A DNA stretch of 64,000 nt from Whitmania pigra (GCA_021613335.1 JAJTWR010000275.1:1496001-1560000), one strand, 5' to 3'; positions 42,729 to 57,300 are shown, counted from the stretch's first letter. Program-made: numbers and translations. Notes: generated by a model not told the origin, from the letters alone.

Positions 42729-43040
42729 GATCGTCCGAGGCCATAAAATTAATCAGAGAAAGCCAATTAAGACTGACGTAATTTTCACTTGACACATTTT
42801 TTTTTTAAAGGCGACACGTAATTCCCGCACATTTGTAAATAATTTTAATTGATTAATATAACGGTCAACAAGATTGTATACGTCATGAGGTTCAATATTA
42901 GTGTTAATTCGTCGTAATCATGACGAACAAGGCACAACGCCTTATATCACATCGACGTTGTCTTCATTTTGCGGATGTCTCTGATGTTACGCGCATGGCG
43001 AATGCAAATTAATTAATTATTGTTGACGTTGTTGCTGTTA

Positions 43041-43249
<209 letters not shown>

Positions 43250-43377
43250 GTTGGCTTTGTTGTTTTTGATTTTCAACCTCATCAAGAACGACAAGTATGG
43301 CGAAAATGAAGTTGCCGCTTGTAATAATATCAAGTGTTTGACAAAACTGCTAAAATGATTTGTGATACTAAATTTTA

Positions 43378-43385
43378 TGTATGTG

Positions 43386-43417
<32 letters not shown>

Positions 43418-43608
43418 TGTATGTATGTATGTATGTATGTATGTATGTATGTATGTATGTATGTATGTATGTATGTATGTATGTATGTATGTATGTATGT
43501 TGTATGTATGTATGTATGTATGTATGTATGTATGTATGTATGTATGTATGTATGTATGTATGTATGTATGTATGTATGTATGTATGTATGTGTGTATGTA
43601 TGTATGTC
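43378..43608. repeat. (ATGT)n tetranucleotide microsatellite, about 230 bp
   Basis: Almost perfect ATGT units, with one phase slip near 43500 (ATGTTGTATG) and one variant near 43590. The only long tetranucleotide array in the window. Confidence 0.95.
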
Positions 43609-44085
43609 TTAATTTATCTGATTTTTCAGTTCCTTACTTATCGAGGCAGGATGTAAAGGCATTTTTTAATCGATCCACCATTTATATAGCGCTCTTATAA
43701 GGATATTAATTACTTAATGAATATACGATCTTAACGTCGATCCGAGAATGTTTCATTTGGTTGTTAGTCGATAATAAACTGTTTTCAATCAATTTTTCTG
43801 ACTTTATTTAATTTAATTTATTTTTTTATTTTTAAATCGAACCAATAAAATTCAATTTAACGATACAACGCCAACAAACTGACAAACTAACAAACGACGT
43901 CAAAAAACCCCTACTCTTCCCCACTCCAAACAGTTCCATGACCTTTGACATTACGACCTTCATCGCTTATTCATATGAAACATAAAAGCTATTATTCTTA
44001 ATTTTTTTTTTTTTTTAGAAGTAACACAAATTAAGTGGTTTTGTACTTGTTGAGGTCTTGAAAATGTTTAAAAAGAATTTTGGAA

Positions 44086-44215
44086 TGCGAGGTAGCTCAG
44101 AGAGCTCTTACCGCACACGACGATTAAACAGGCTTCTTCGCGTTCGCGAGTTCCCAACACCTGTTACGCCGCCTGTCGTCCTTAGCAATTAGCATTACAT
44201 AAATCTTACTAAATA
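44086..44215 (+). repeat. tRNA-like SINE head
   Basis: GGTAGCTCAGAGAGCTCTTACC at about 44091 resembles a tRNA 5' half with an A box; GCGTTCGCGAGTTCCC about 50 bp on is B-box-like. Spacing fits a tRNA-derived promoter. The tail is not clear. Confidence 0.5.
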
Positions 44216-44597
44216 TAAATTAATCTTACTAAAATAACAATAAATGCCTTTCTTGTTTTGCATCTCTTTAGAAATTCATGACCTTAAAAAAATTGCAAAG
44301 AAAAAAACTGATATATTTGAGCCGCAGTGAATCAGAATATTTTAAAATTTTAAATAAAACGATTTTGTTAAATATTTCTCGATTTCTTCCCTGAAAGCAA
44401 ATTGTAAATTGTAACACTTGCAACAACCATGAAATTATTTAAAGAAAAATTATAAAATAATACAAAATTATGCAGAAATTGCTTCAAAATATCAGCTTAA
44501 AATTTTCTTGATCTAACAAAAATCTTATTTAAAAACAAATGTTTTTAAAAATTGTTTAAAAACGATTGAAACAAAGTCAAAGTCATAACAAGCGATG

Positions 44598-45146
44598 CTA
44601 TCCACTGTAAGAAGCGTCGGCAGCCACTGCGATGTAACGGTCGTTCAAGTGGATGACCGCATCCCGGAACGTCACTCCGTCGACGTTTGGAAGCGGCATT
44701 CCTTCTGCCAAGACGTCGTTGATCGACGGAACGAGCAGGTCGGCCAAAAATTCCACATCTTCGTTGATCTTGTCAACGTCTACTCGAGGAAGAGAGCAGT
44801 AGGTCAGTCTGGGCGTAAAGTTGAGAACAGAACCTACGATTCTATTGTCCTCCATTGCTGCCCTCATCCCGTAATCGACTGAAATCTTGAACAGAATGCC
44901 CTCGGTTTGCGACCCATCCCTGTTGAGGATGTCGATCCTTGCGTCTACTTGGGCGCTGATCGAAAGGCTTCCGCTGTGAAGGACCACAACTGGGGCAGAC
45001 GAAGCGCCGATGGAGATGTGTGCTCCTGATCTCTCGTGTTGATTGTCTGTGAGGTTAAGACTCCTCAGGACTTCGAACTGCATTTGGTTTGTTATTAGTA
45101 ATAATAGTAATAAATAATGATTATTTAATATATATATATATATGTT

Positions 45147-45200
<54 letters not shown>

Positions 45201-46700
45201 ATCATCATTATTGCATATTTATATCAAACGAAAACGCACCAGAATGACATCATCGGCGAGAGTATTGTTGACGTGGAACTTGTTGTTCCTGAACAGCAGA
45301 CGACTTGCGCTGTTGAAGGTGACATCGGAAACCGAGACACTGATCATGCGATCGGTCGATGCTTGCATGGCGAGAGCCTTGGAGTGATGATCATTTTATA
45401 TTTTATATTTTAATTTGAGCTTCAATTTCATCGAAAAATTAAAAAAATTTAATTAAAAAAATTTAAAAAATTAAAAAAATTAAAAAAAAAAAAAACTCTC
45501 GCAATCTCACGTCTTCGGTCGTGTAATCGTTCAGGAACCTTCCGTTGTGGTTGAATTCAACGAAGCTGTGTCCAATCGTGGGACTGGATGTAAGTCGGTA
45601 ATCAATTATCAGCAAATCGTTGATGCTCTTCTGCAGTTGGAGGGTTGCCAAATGACGAACTCCGTTCTCGTTTATTGCTTTGCGAGACTCTCTGCACAAT
45701 ATATCTTCGAAGGATCTCCTAATTTTTCTCTTGTAAAACCTTGACGAGATACGAGATTTCGGGTAATGAAAGTTTTATTTTGTCCTAGAATCTAGGATCA
45801 TTCGACAAGAATGTAACACTAATTAACCGAATCGGGTCTCAGAAGAGGAGGGTCTAAATAACTCAAGTGATGATGTGAGTCTCAATTATTTGAGGCTGTA
45901 AATTGTGAATTTTGAAATCGTAATTGAAAGAAACGTTGCCTACTTCAAGAAAATATTGTAAAGCCAGCTTGCCCCTCCTCTGAGCTTGAAGCCGACATCA
46001 CGGATAGAAGAGTGACAATCAGTGGCTGATATGGTCGGGGCGCCGTCTGAATTCACCCCCAAAGTGACGAAAAGACTGATTGAAATTCCATCGGCAGAGG
46101 CAGTGAACGAACCGCTGTCTCGTATTCTGATGAATGCTTTTTTGTACCTGTAGCGCCAGTTGCCATTGGCAGAAAGTCCTCCTTCGCTCAGCGACATGGT
46201 CAAACCGCGATCAGGACTCAAAGCCACGTTGGGTTTTGGCTTCGTGAAGCTATTGATCTTACGAGCGATGATGAAAACAAACGTTTTAAGATTGATTTGG
46301 AATCGAATTTAAAAGTGTTATTTGTTGAGGGGAATTTCTCTAATAATCAAAATAGCCAAACTAACTGACCCTGGCATCATTGATCTCATACTCCACTCTT
46401 CCTATCAGCACTTTCGAACTTCCGGCAAAGTTATCCAGTTGCGAATTAGGCACTCGTCTTGCCAGAACTTCGACAGCGTGCTCGGCAGCGTAATCCAATG
46501 CCCTCTGAGTCAGAACGACTTTGACCCCTGCATTTCCAACTTGACAATGAACATCTGTAGAGACGAGAAGCAAAAATATATTAATAAATCATAAAATTCA
46601 TAAAGGAACTCCCTAAATATCAACCTCCTAAAGAAATGAAGAAAACAGATAAAATGGACAGCAGAAAGCCATTGAAATCTCTCCTTGCCATTATCTTCAT
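44598..46700 (-). CDS. BPI/LBP-like secreted lipid-binding protein, gene F
   Basis: Six exons: 46700-46625, 46554-46370, 46257-45944, 45739-45511, 45377-45240, 45077-44598; 473 residues. The N-terminus has a charged start (MKIMARRDF) then a hydrophobic core (GFLLSILSVFFISLG), a signal peptide or anchor; a second ATG at codon 4 could also be used. The barrel starts VVLTQRALDYAAEHAVEV. The cysteine pair is kept in ATDCHSSIRDV and DILCRESRKA, although the neighbouring cysteine of genes B-D is serine here. Exon 6 has LAEGMPLPNVDGVTF. Sister of gene D (shared INSFTKP/ISSFTKP start of exon 3 and the exon 5 start). The exon 5 donor is GTGCGT. Confidence 0.92.
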
Positions 46701-46745
46701 AGCTCCTGTTGCACGCAAGAAAACATTTTGGATTGTCTCTGAATT

Positions 46746-46754
46746 CTTTATATA
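46746..46754 (-). promoter_or_regulatory. TATA box of BPI gene F
   Basis: TATATAAAG on the minus strand, about 50 nt upstream of the ATG, same form as in gene D. Confidence 0.6.
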
Positions 46755-47158
46755 GCACCCAGTCTCATTCTTCTTGATAAAGATTCAGGAATTCACCAGT
46801 TCAGAAATACAGCTTATCGCTGAATCTGTTTACGATGGCTGTTTTTCCCATGCGTTAATTGTTCACGCGTTATTTTGACAATGGCAGCTTGTAAATTATC
46901 TTGCTGTTGTTGTTGCCGCTCGAATTTAGTTCCGGTAATTCCCTTTGTTTTTAAGCGTTTCAGATGAAATCGTTGCGCTAGATAAATTTTTTTGCGATGA
47001 GATAAGCTTGACGAACGCTCAGATCAGACGTTTTCAGTTATTGTATTATTTGTGTTTAATTACAATTAATTGCAAACATACAATTGATTATAAACATACA
47101 ATTATGTAAACATAAAAATCATCATCATTATTATTATCATTATCATTATCATCATCAT

Positions 47159-47280
47159 TTTGTATGTTTACAATTAGTTTTGAATGTTTACAATTAATTT
47201 TATATGTTTACAATTAATTTTGTATGTTTACAATTAATTTTGTATGTTTACAATTAATTTCGTATGTTTAAAATTAATTG
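47159..47280. repeat. 20-bp minisatellite
   Basis: About six units of TGTATGTTTACAATTAATTT with single-base variants, just after an (ATC)-rich run. Confidence 0.85.
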
Positions 47281-47415
47281 TAATTGTTCCTTTAAAATAA
47301 TAAGTCGAAAAATAAACAGTTTTAGGAATTCCAACCTGCAGAAAACACACATCAAGTTGTTTTGATTAAAAACAAATTACGTTTGCATTACCATTATCAT
47401 GTATTGTTTTCATCG

Positions 47416-47714
<299 letters not shown>

Positions 47715-47789
47715 TGAATCAACAATTTTGAGCTTCCTTTACGTTTCGTTTATTATTATGCATGGGAGCCATAACCTTTGTTAACCTTT

Positions 47790-50700
47790 AGTAAAAGTTT
47801 CAATTGCCATTTAAACGGGCCGGCTTAGCCGCGCGGTTACTTCGATGAGCAAAATTCGGTCTGATCTTCGCGGTTAAACCCCCCCATAACCGTGGGCGCC
47901 GCCTGGCCCTTTTGTCCTTGTTCGCCTTGATATCTAATATTTTTAATCACAAATTAATTAACTAAAAAATCGTTTTATTGGTTTAAGTTAACAAACTTTC
48001 ATGATTTGTGAAAGGCATCATTTAGGACCCGTGTTCAAATTTTGACTCGAATCGTTTTTACCTATTCTGCTTTTACGACTTGAACACATTTATTATGTTG
48101 TAATGTATAAATAAATAAATAATAGAATAAAAATACAATATAATTAATACAATATAATTATATAAATTTTTACAATTTCTGGTTTTTAAAAATAAAAGCA
48201 TTTTCAGTCCCTCTTTAGTCAAAAGTGAAATTGGTTAGTGGTCGGGGACAGCTAAGCCTTGCGGTTACTTCGCTGAATTTGAAATTGGTACGATACTTCC
48301 TGAATCGACCCCCTAGAACCGCTGGCGCCGTCTGTCCTTTCTGTGGTTGTGTTCGCTTTGACACGGTTGATTGAATTTTGTAATTATAAATAATTACATG
48401 AACTATTGCTTGGCTAGTTTTGCAGTTTTCGGAGTATTTCTCCATTGTTCGGAATCAGCCAGCCTTTAGGACCCGTGTTCAAATCTCGTCTAGAACCTTT
48501 GCAGGTTTAGTTTTAGGTTTTTCTTTGAAATCTCATCAAGTTATAAGAGGCCAGCAGATTACGTGACTAGCTACAATTAATAATTAAGTAATTAAGTAAT
48601 TAATCAAATAGTTAAGTAATATTTTTTAAAATAAATAACCAATAATTATTACGGATATAGAGATGAATTTCAAAGTTCAATTCGTTATTTAAGAGAATGA
48701 AATAAAAGGTTTTCTAAATCCCATTACTTACAAAATATGCAGTATGTGTTGCTTTCATTTTTGATTCATCGCGCATGCACAGTTTCAGTTATTTATTTAT
48801 TTAAGTTAAATTCAACTTGCATTCCCGTGGAGATCCCGAGCCACGATGGGGACTTTAAAAATTTTAGGATGTGGTTTTTTTTTGGACGTGGACTGTTTAT
48901 TTTCTGTTCTTGTTGCTGTTGTTCGGATCCCTTATTGGAGGGAAAATAAATTTCATGAGAAGGGTTTAAAAAAATTTAATGTTAACGGAATTTGGAATTA
49001 ACTCGACTCGAACCGTTTTGCTGTTACGACTTAAACACATTATGTAAATAATATCACAAATATAAGTCATAAAGTAACATTTAAACAGAACATTTTCAAA
49101 ATTTCTATACTTATACAAAGAGTTACATTTTCAATCCATCTTTAGTCAAAATTGTCAATAACAATACGCCTCTGACGCACGCGCCTTATAAATTAATTAT
49201 TAATATTACTGTTAACAATCTGACATAGTCAGTTTTAGTCATGAGGTTACTTAGCTGAATTCAAATTGGTCGTCAACAATGAATTCAAATTGGTACGACA
49301 CTTCTGAATCGAATTCAAATGATTTAATTTTGTAATTACAAATAATTATATTTTATTGTAATTATATATTACAAGTAATTATATTAACAATTGCGTGATT
49401 GATCTCGAAGTTTTTGGTATATTTCTTAATTGTTCGGAATCTACGGACCAAATCTTCAAAAGGTTCCCTTTAGTTAAAGTTTCAATCGCTAGCCAGTCGG
49501 GGCCGGGTTAGCCGCGCGGTTACTTCGCTAGCTCTGGAAATTTGTACGATACTTCCTTAACCACCCCCTCGAGCCGCGGGCGCCATCCGGCCCTTTTGTT
49601 GCTGTGTTCGCTTTGATGCAATTAGTTAAATTTTATATTTATAAATAATTACGTTAACCATTGTTTGGTTAGTCATGAAGTTTTCGGAGTATTTCTTCAT
49701 TGTTCGGAATCAGGCAGCTTTTAGGACCCGTGTTCAAATCTCATCTCGAGCCTTTGCAGGTTTAGTTTTAGCAAGTTTATTTCATTTGAAATGTTATTTA
49801 GTTTAACATGCTAGCAGATTTAGTGTAATTAAGATTTAATGTAGATGTAAGGATGAATTTGAAATTGCATTCGTTACTTAAAGGAGTAAATTAAAAAACC
49901 TGATCTCTCAATCCTAAAAAAACATGTTGTTACCTGTAAAATACTTAATTACCTGTTAAATGTGATTTTACTCGTATTAATAAATATTCCACTTAGCCCA
50001 CCTATTCAGTGTCTTGCCCAGTTGTAGTGTAAGTGATTGTACTAAAATCGCCCAATAATTTATGCGGGGTTGCATTAAAATGCCGAGCAAGTTGGGTTCC
50101 ACACAATAAAAATATCTCTTCCTTTTTTACCGGCACTTACAACTGTTACATAAAGCCGCTGACCTTTCTGCAGTATAAAAATATAGATGATGATGATGAT
50201 GATAATAATAATAATAATAATAATACTAATAATAAAAAAATAATAATAACAATAATGCAAACAAGTGATTATTTGCAATTCATCCTTTTGAAGCGACACA
50301 AAATATTAACTCTTAGACAAAAACATTATTTATCTTCTAAACGTTTTTTTAAATTTTAATGTTGATATAAAACATTTTTATGAAAATCACAAAATATTAG
50401 CAAATACTTTTGTAATAAAAAAATATAATGCAAAATAATATGTACAGATCTTTTTAAAAATGTTCCCTTTAGTTTCTATTTCTATCGCTAGTCTTCCGGG
50501 ACCGGCTTAGCTGTGCGGTTACTTCGATGAATAACCACGGATCCTATGAATTAGCGATTCAACCCCCTCCACATAACCGATGGCGCCATCCGGTCCTTTT
50601 TGTTCGCCTTGAGGCATTTGATATTTTCAATCACAAAATATAAATAACATTAATGCTATTTTGTTAGTCTTTACGTTATCAAAGTTGCCTTCATGGTTTG

Positions 50701-51480
50701 GAACCAAGGCAGTTGTTAGGACCCGTGTTCAAATCTCGACTCGAACCGTTTTGCTGTTATGACTTAAACACATTCATTATGCATATAGTAAATAAAACAG
50801 AATAACATACAAATAAAACATTTTAAAAATTTATGTATTTATATAGAATTAAATTTTCAGTCCCTCTTTTGTCGATATCGTCATCGACGAGCCGACGGAG
50901 ACAGTTCAGTCACGTTGCTACTTCGTTGAATTCAAATTGCTACGACAATTCTGAATCTCATGCAAATATTTTAATTTTTGTGGTTACATAGATAATTATG
51001 TTTTCTGATGATTTTGTATTAAGAATAATTATATTTTATTTTAATTACATATTACCAATAATTATATTAACCTCTGCGTGATTATTCTTGATTGATAAGA
51101 GGTATTTCTTAATTGATCAGATTTTTTAGTGACCAAACCTTCAAAAGTTCCCCTTTAGTAAAAGTTTCAATCGCCCGCTACATGGGGCCGGCTTAGCCGC
51201 GCGGTTACTTCGACAAGCAAAATTCGGTCTGATCTTCGCGATTAAACCCCCCCCATAACCGTGGGCGCCGCCCGGCCCTTTTGTTCTTGTTCGCCTTGAT
51301 ATTTAATATTTTTAATCACAAACTAATTAACTAAAAAATCGTTTTATTGGTTTAAGTTAACAAACTTTCATGATTTGGAAAAGGCATCTTTTAGGACCCG
51401 TGTTCAAATTTTGACTCGAACCGTTTTGCTATGCTACTTTTACGACTTGAACACATTTATTATGTTGTAATGAATGAATG
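47790..51480 (+). repeat. cluster of tRNA-like repeat family, no genes
   Basis: The block alternates two conserved segments. One is A-box-like (GCTTAGCCGCGCGGTTACTT and variants, at about 47822, 48250, 49240, 49508, 50510, 50910, 51190). The other is B-box-like (GACCCGTGTTCAAATCTCGA and variants, at about 48031, 48470, 49724, 50730, 51394). Spacing from A to B is about 210-220 bp. Also repeated are CGTGGGCGCCGCCCGGCCC and AAAGTTTCAATCGC. Opposite-strand members are at 26.4-27.4 and 31.1-31.8 kb. No open frame runs through a unit. Confidence 0.7.
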
Positions 51481-52238
51481 AATAAATGAATGAATAAATA
51501 AATAAATAATAATATTAATAAAAGCTGATCTACCCGCAGTAAAATAATATAGATAATAATAATAAGAATGATGAATTCCAAAATTTATTGCAGGAGTTTG
51601 CATTAACCATTCATACTATTTTTTTTATTTATTGGTGGATAAGAATACGCCGATAGCGTTTATTCATTGTTACCATAGCCATAATCAAGTGTGTTAAAGA
51701 CAATATTATTACTAATAATATTAAAATTACAAATAATTTTTACGAAAATGTTTAATAAATTGTATAATATTTATCGATATTAAGAGGACATTTTACTATA
51801 GTCTAATAAAGCCATATTAGAAAAGTTATTAAATTACACATTAATACTGACACCTAGGGAACTGATGTTATCTGAAAGTTGTCAAAATAAGATGTTTAGT
51901 TTGTTTTTATGGCAATTTTCGAAATAATTCAATTGCCATGTTTGAATCTTTGAAATTGAAGTTGGCAGAAAAAGTTCAATTTAAAGTTAGACCTCATGAT
52001 CAAAGGATTTTTCAAAAATTTTTTATTGCTTTTATAATCATGCTTTTAAAATACAACAACATTTCATTGAGTTAGGTACATCAAAAGTTATTATGTACAA
52101 AATTTAAAACCAGAATGCCAATATTTATATTAAAAATAACAATAACAAAAACACCAACTACAATAACAGCAACAACGACAACAGCAACGACAACAACGGC
52201 AACACACAAGAACATGAATAAACATGAAAATCCTTAAA
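51481..52238. other. AT-rich stretch 3' of the otopetrin gene
   Basis: Short (AATGAATA)-type repeats near 51470-51510 and a CAACA-rich stretch at 52140-52210. No coding signal. Confidence 0.4.
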
Positions 52239-54212
52239 CTATTCATTATGTATCAGGGGCTTGCCCGGCCTCGTAAACAATTCATAAGCAACTTTCCAGA
52301 TGTCGGCGAAGCAAACGCTGCTGTGAAATCTGAAGAAAAGTAGGAGCGGAAGATTGATGTTCATGAGGAGATGCCAGGCTATTTTCCCGTAGAACAGGGT
52401 CTGTATAGGAGTGTCGAGGTTCTTGCAGAGGACCGTCCTTAGAATCCAAACCGAGAGGTTACCCACGATCAGAAATGCCAAAGTTCCCCTACCCGGCATG
52501 TTCTTGGCGTCGTCCAGAGAGGCAGGGTATCTCCTCAGCGATACGAGGATCAGTAGGGTTTGGACCGCTGTCTCGACCAGACCCACCATGGCCGAGGCAA
52601 GCTGGAGATCAATTCTAGTACCATGAAAGACTCCGTGCTCAGGTGGCTTCCATAAAAAGCGGTGGTTGACGCCGAGGTTAAGTTTTTGATCATCGTAGTT
52701 GCCACGGATGAATGGTTGCTGGCTTGAAAAGCGTGTTCTGACGCCGATACGGACGAAACGAGAGCACTCACGTTGACGGCCTCGTATGTCAGTGAACCGA
52801 AAGCGGCAATGAGCAGCAGAATATCGTCTGTCGAAATAGGTTTTGGCGCGAAAGCCAAACTACGTGTCAGGACGAAGACGGCGAGGCAGGCACCCAGCAA
52901 GAGACTGTGGATGGCAATATCGGCTGAGTAGAAGACCACTTCTCCTCTCGATGGATGACCTTGAATGTTGGAAAACAGGAAGATCACGCAAGTGACAACA
53001 GTCAGACACAGGACTACAATTCCGCCGAAGAGTCCAACGTGAGACTTTTGCAGAGGATTTTTGTTCTCGTGGATGTTGTGATGCTGATCGAGAGGCATAA
53101 CGGTTGCCCTCTTGTGATTCAGCGAGTCATCGGAATCTTTGGTCACACTCTCGCTGAAGTGGACTCTGTTTTCCGAATGCCGTGGCCTGATGGGAGGACT
53201 GTCGATGGTCTGGTTGTACTTGGCAAAGTCCGCAGGGGCCAGAGAAAAGACCCTGACGAGGTGGCGATTGGTCTTGAGGGGATGAGATTCATCTATTCCT
53301 CCGAAGTACAGAAAACAAGAGATGCTTCCAACGGCTATGAGGCTGTACTCTAGGACGAAAGGCATCAAGTACTTGGTGGCAGAATGCAGCAGATCACTGT
53401 CGCAGTTGTTATGAAGGGCTTTGGCGAATTCGGCTTTAGAGAATTAACAATCGAAATTGAAATTGCATTAAATTTAAAGAACAAATTTAAATTTAAAGTA
53501 AAAGTGTTTATAAGTACTGATTATTTAGACAAAAGTTAAATTTAATGTTGAAAGTCAAAGTTTTCGTCAACCCACTAATATTAGAGTGATACGTCTCGGA
53601 CAGAGTGGCGTAATGGTATTCTTCCGTGATTTCCCTGACGAGGGTATGAATCCATAAGGTCACGTTGGTGAAGATCAGATGGACCATGCCGAACCACACC
53701 AGCGGTTTGTGTTTCGTCACGTGTATCTATAAATCATCATAGGATCAATTTAGGACCAAAACGGAAAAGTGAGTTAACTGTTGCATTTTCACGCATGTAG
53801 CATGCACTCAACGATAACGCGCGCACGTCTATAACATGCAGAGAATCACGTACAAATACAAGTACAAGTACAGTCTGCATTTTTCAAAAGAAACAAAAAT
53901 GAAATAATTAATAATTAGAGTAATTCCAGGTGAGCCAGCCAAAACCTAAAACAGGTCATGTTTCCAGCGAGCTTTGTCGACTCACCGTGGCATGTTTGAA
54001 GAGGAAGAACGTCTGGAGGAAAACGAAGAGGAATTTCCAGATGAAAATCCAGCCAAACCTGAGGGTGTTCGAGCACTTGACGTTGTAGAACAAGTTGGCT
54101 TGTATCTCGAGCGCGTAATACACGAGATTACCGAGACCAAAAACTGGATTTAAAAAAAAAAAAGTATTCAAGGCTTAATTATAATCTTTATTATTTAATT
54201 GTAAATTTGATC

Positions 54213-54303
<91 letters not shown>

Positions 54304-54304
54304 C

Positions 54305-54351
<47 letters not shown>

Positions 54352-57300
54352 TAATAATAATAATAAAAATAACCTGCCTAAATCATTAATAAAGAATAAT
54401 AGTCAACAGGGTTATTAATATTATTATCATCGCTAGTTATAAATGATAATACGAATCATTAATAATAATGTCTAAACATTTAACAACATAATCCACAATG
54501 ATCTTACTGAGTGCCCCGAGTCTCAAAAACATGCTCGATCCGTGATGGGTGAAGATGCTTCCAAGAGACTCGGCATCCACGTAGGTTACCGGTTCTTCTT
54601 CCTCTTCCGCAAGACCTTTTCCTATCTCCAGGGTAACCCTGTTAGCATCTTCGTCGACTTGTTGCCTGCTGGAGCAGTTTTCAGACGAACAGCTTTCTCG
54701 CCCGCTTTCCAGGACCATGGAGCACCTTTGGCATCTTATTCCTTCTATCTCGTCTACTGGTTTTATTTCTCTGTTGTTTAGATGTCGTTATCGATTTTAA
54801 AGATTTTTTTAAAAAGTATGGAATGTATGATTAAAGTCAGAAACGCTCTAGATTATTTTAGATGTTATTGTTTTTTTGTGAGTCATCATCATGAAGCTAT
54901 TATTAGTACTTTCTGATCTTTGCCATGTTTTTTGCCACCCACACATATTGTTAAGAACACGTGGGTTACGTCATATAAGAGGAAGGTAATTCACAAAATC
55001 CCTTAAGCTATTTCTTATTGTTATTAGGCACTCACAATGACATTAGTGACAGTTATTAGGTGCATTTTTGACATTGACGAATTTTGCAAGTCTCAAAATA
55101 AAAATTAGATAAGAAATAATATCCTATTATAACAGTAATAAATGTTAAAAGTAATATATTATTGAGTTTAATTATAAAAAATATAATTTATGTCATTAAT
55201 CGTCCTTACAATGCTGCTCATAAATACACAAATACATAAAAGTTTCAAGAGCTCCCAGCGCTAAATAAATTTATCAAACGAACATTGTTCTTATGATAAT
55301 AGCAAATACTATTATTATAAAATAATTCATTCACAAAAAGTATAATTGCAAAATAAAATCACAGGCCTTGCAAAAAAAAATTCTTCAAACCTTGTCGAAA
55401 TGTAAACATCCCTGTCACTGTTGCTGTTATCTTGGGTCAGTGAGCTCTTTCTCAGCAGCCCTAGGTCAATGCCGACAGAAGAAGCATTTGAACAGATGGA
55501 GAAATCTCTGGAGTTTTTCATTGGAGTCAGTTCGATTTTCTGCTCGTTCATGTTGATGTCGAAAGCTTCGTGGTTCGAGACCCGGTCCTTCCTGCTAAGA
55601 CGAGCGATCTTGTCTTTGCCGAAGAGGTACTTGATGTTCGAGGGCAACTGACGCAGTTTGCGCCATCGGCTGCCATTGTTTTGCCTCGGTCTGTACTTAT
55701 TCTCGTGTCTCAAAATGAAGAATAACAGGTAGATGAGGAAGATACAGGACAACGTTAGGTTGCTTACTAGGAACACCTGGAGTTATTTAAATGCTCATTT
55801 TAATAATAAATAGTCATGATGAAACGTGATTGTATAATTTATGATAATTAATCGGTTTAAAATGTTTAATGGATTTGATTTACGATAGGATCATAAATAA
55901 AAAAAATCGTCTCTTATTCTGCATAGCTTAACAAAGAACAATTATTATGTTACGACAATAATAACATTATTATCATCATCATCGTTATTGTTGTAGATTT
56001 TTTCCTTTTATTTTGATATTATTATCATCATTGTACTTATGGTTAAAGTTTTTTTTTTTACATTTTATTCTTTGACCTTTTTATCTTTAATCCTTAAAGA
56101 AATTAATTTCTTGTTTACTGCGCTTTCACGTCGTTCAGTCAAAGAAGTAATGAATTTAGCATAAACAACAAACGACTGACAGAAAAGGGACAAAAGCCAA
56201 AAGCACAGCTTGAAGCGACACCGAGGGACACTAAAATCCCCTTCGGCAAGTGATCTGAAAGTCGAACCATTTGAAATTCGAATTTAGGCGAAGCAAGCGT
56301 TCAAACTTTGAATCGGCTTGCCCGGGACTTCTCTTGTTTTTAGAACAGGGAAGTATTACGAACAACTGCAGAAAGAAGTATTGCTATCAAGACGTCAGTG
56401 TTTCTAGAAAAAGATTTTGTAAATGGTGTTTTAAATCCATTTGTTACAATGGCCGCCGTGACTGGTGAAGTTAGCAGCATGTCTCGTAGCTGTCTGAAAC
56501 TTTAATGGATGATGGCAAATTGGAAATTCTGACAAATTGGAAAAAAAAAATCGAGTTCCAGATGAAACAGCAGCTTCTGGTTTCGACCGAAAAGTTGTTG
56601 CCGCTTATAGCGAAGGACGCGAGGCAGCAACTTTCTCGACTCCAACAGAAGACAACAACGGAGGGCACCCAACGCAACATCGAGCCTTCACTCCAGGCAC
56701 ACCCATATCATTTCGTATGGAAAATAGATGGAGGAAATGAGTGGTGAAGTAGAAGGTACTTGGCGATAACTTCAGAGGAACGTGAGTCCTTAAGGAGCAG
56801 ACGTTTCCTGTTTCCGTCAAAAGCGTTGCAGCTGGCATTGGACCAATCAGACAGGAATCAAGGGCATTGGGGAACCCGTTAACACACCAGCGCAGACAGG
56901 AAATCCCATGTGGATTCGGGCAGAGACTCCAAAGGTTAGTCATGCGGAAGCTCCAACGTCGCAGACAAAAGGTGTTTTTACCTTTTCAGCAACCAGCCCT
57001 TGTTGAGAGACCAGCAACCCTTAGAAAGTGGAGGACCAATCAAGCTCCCTGTCGACATGATTTTGGCTGAGCTCCAAGCTTGGAAGGGAGATTTCATATA
57101 TGTAAAGTTATATTATATCAAATTATAATGTAATATATTTTTATAATATTTTTATAATGGCATCCGTTGTCTGTGGATGCCATGTCCAAATAAGGTTTTG
57201 TTAATAAACATTAAGCATTCATTGCTTGAAATATCACTCGGTACATAAAAAGGACAATGTGTAAGGACTGCCAAAGTTGATTTATTGATTTAGAAAAACG

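Noticed and set aside
43334..43700. Open frames repeating MYVC over the (ATGT)n array
   Set aside because: Pure tetranucleotide repeat; three overlapping frames show the same peptide.
44086..44215. A functional tRNA gene near 44090
   Set aside because: The acceptor stem and anticodon arm do not fold convincingly; it is better explained as a tRNA-derived SINE head.
47790..51480. CRISPR-like array in the regularly spaced repeats
   Set aside because: Units are imperfect and hundreds of bases long, in a clearly eukaryotic sequence; no cas genes.
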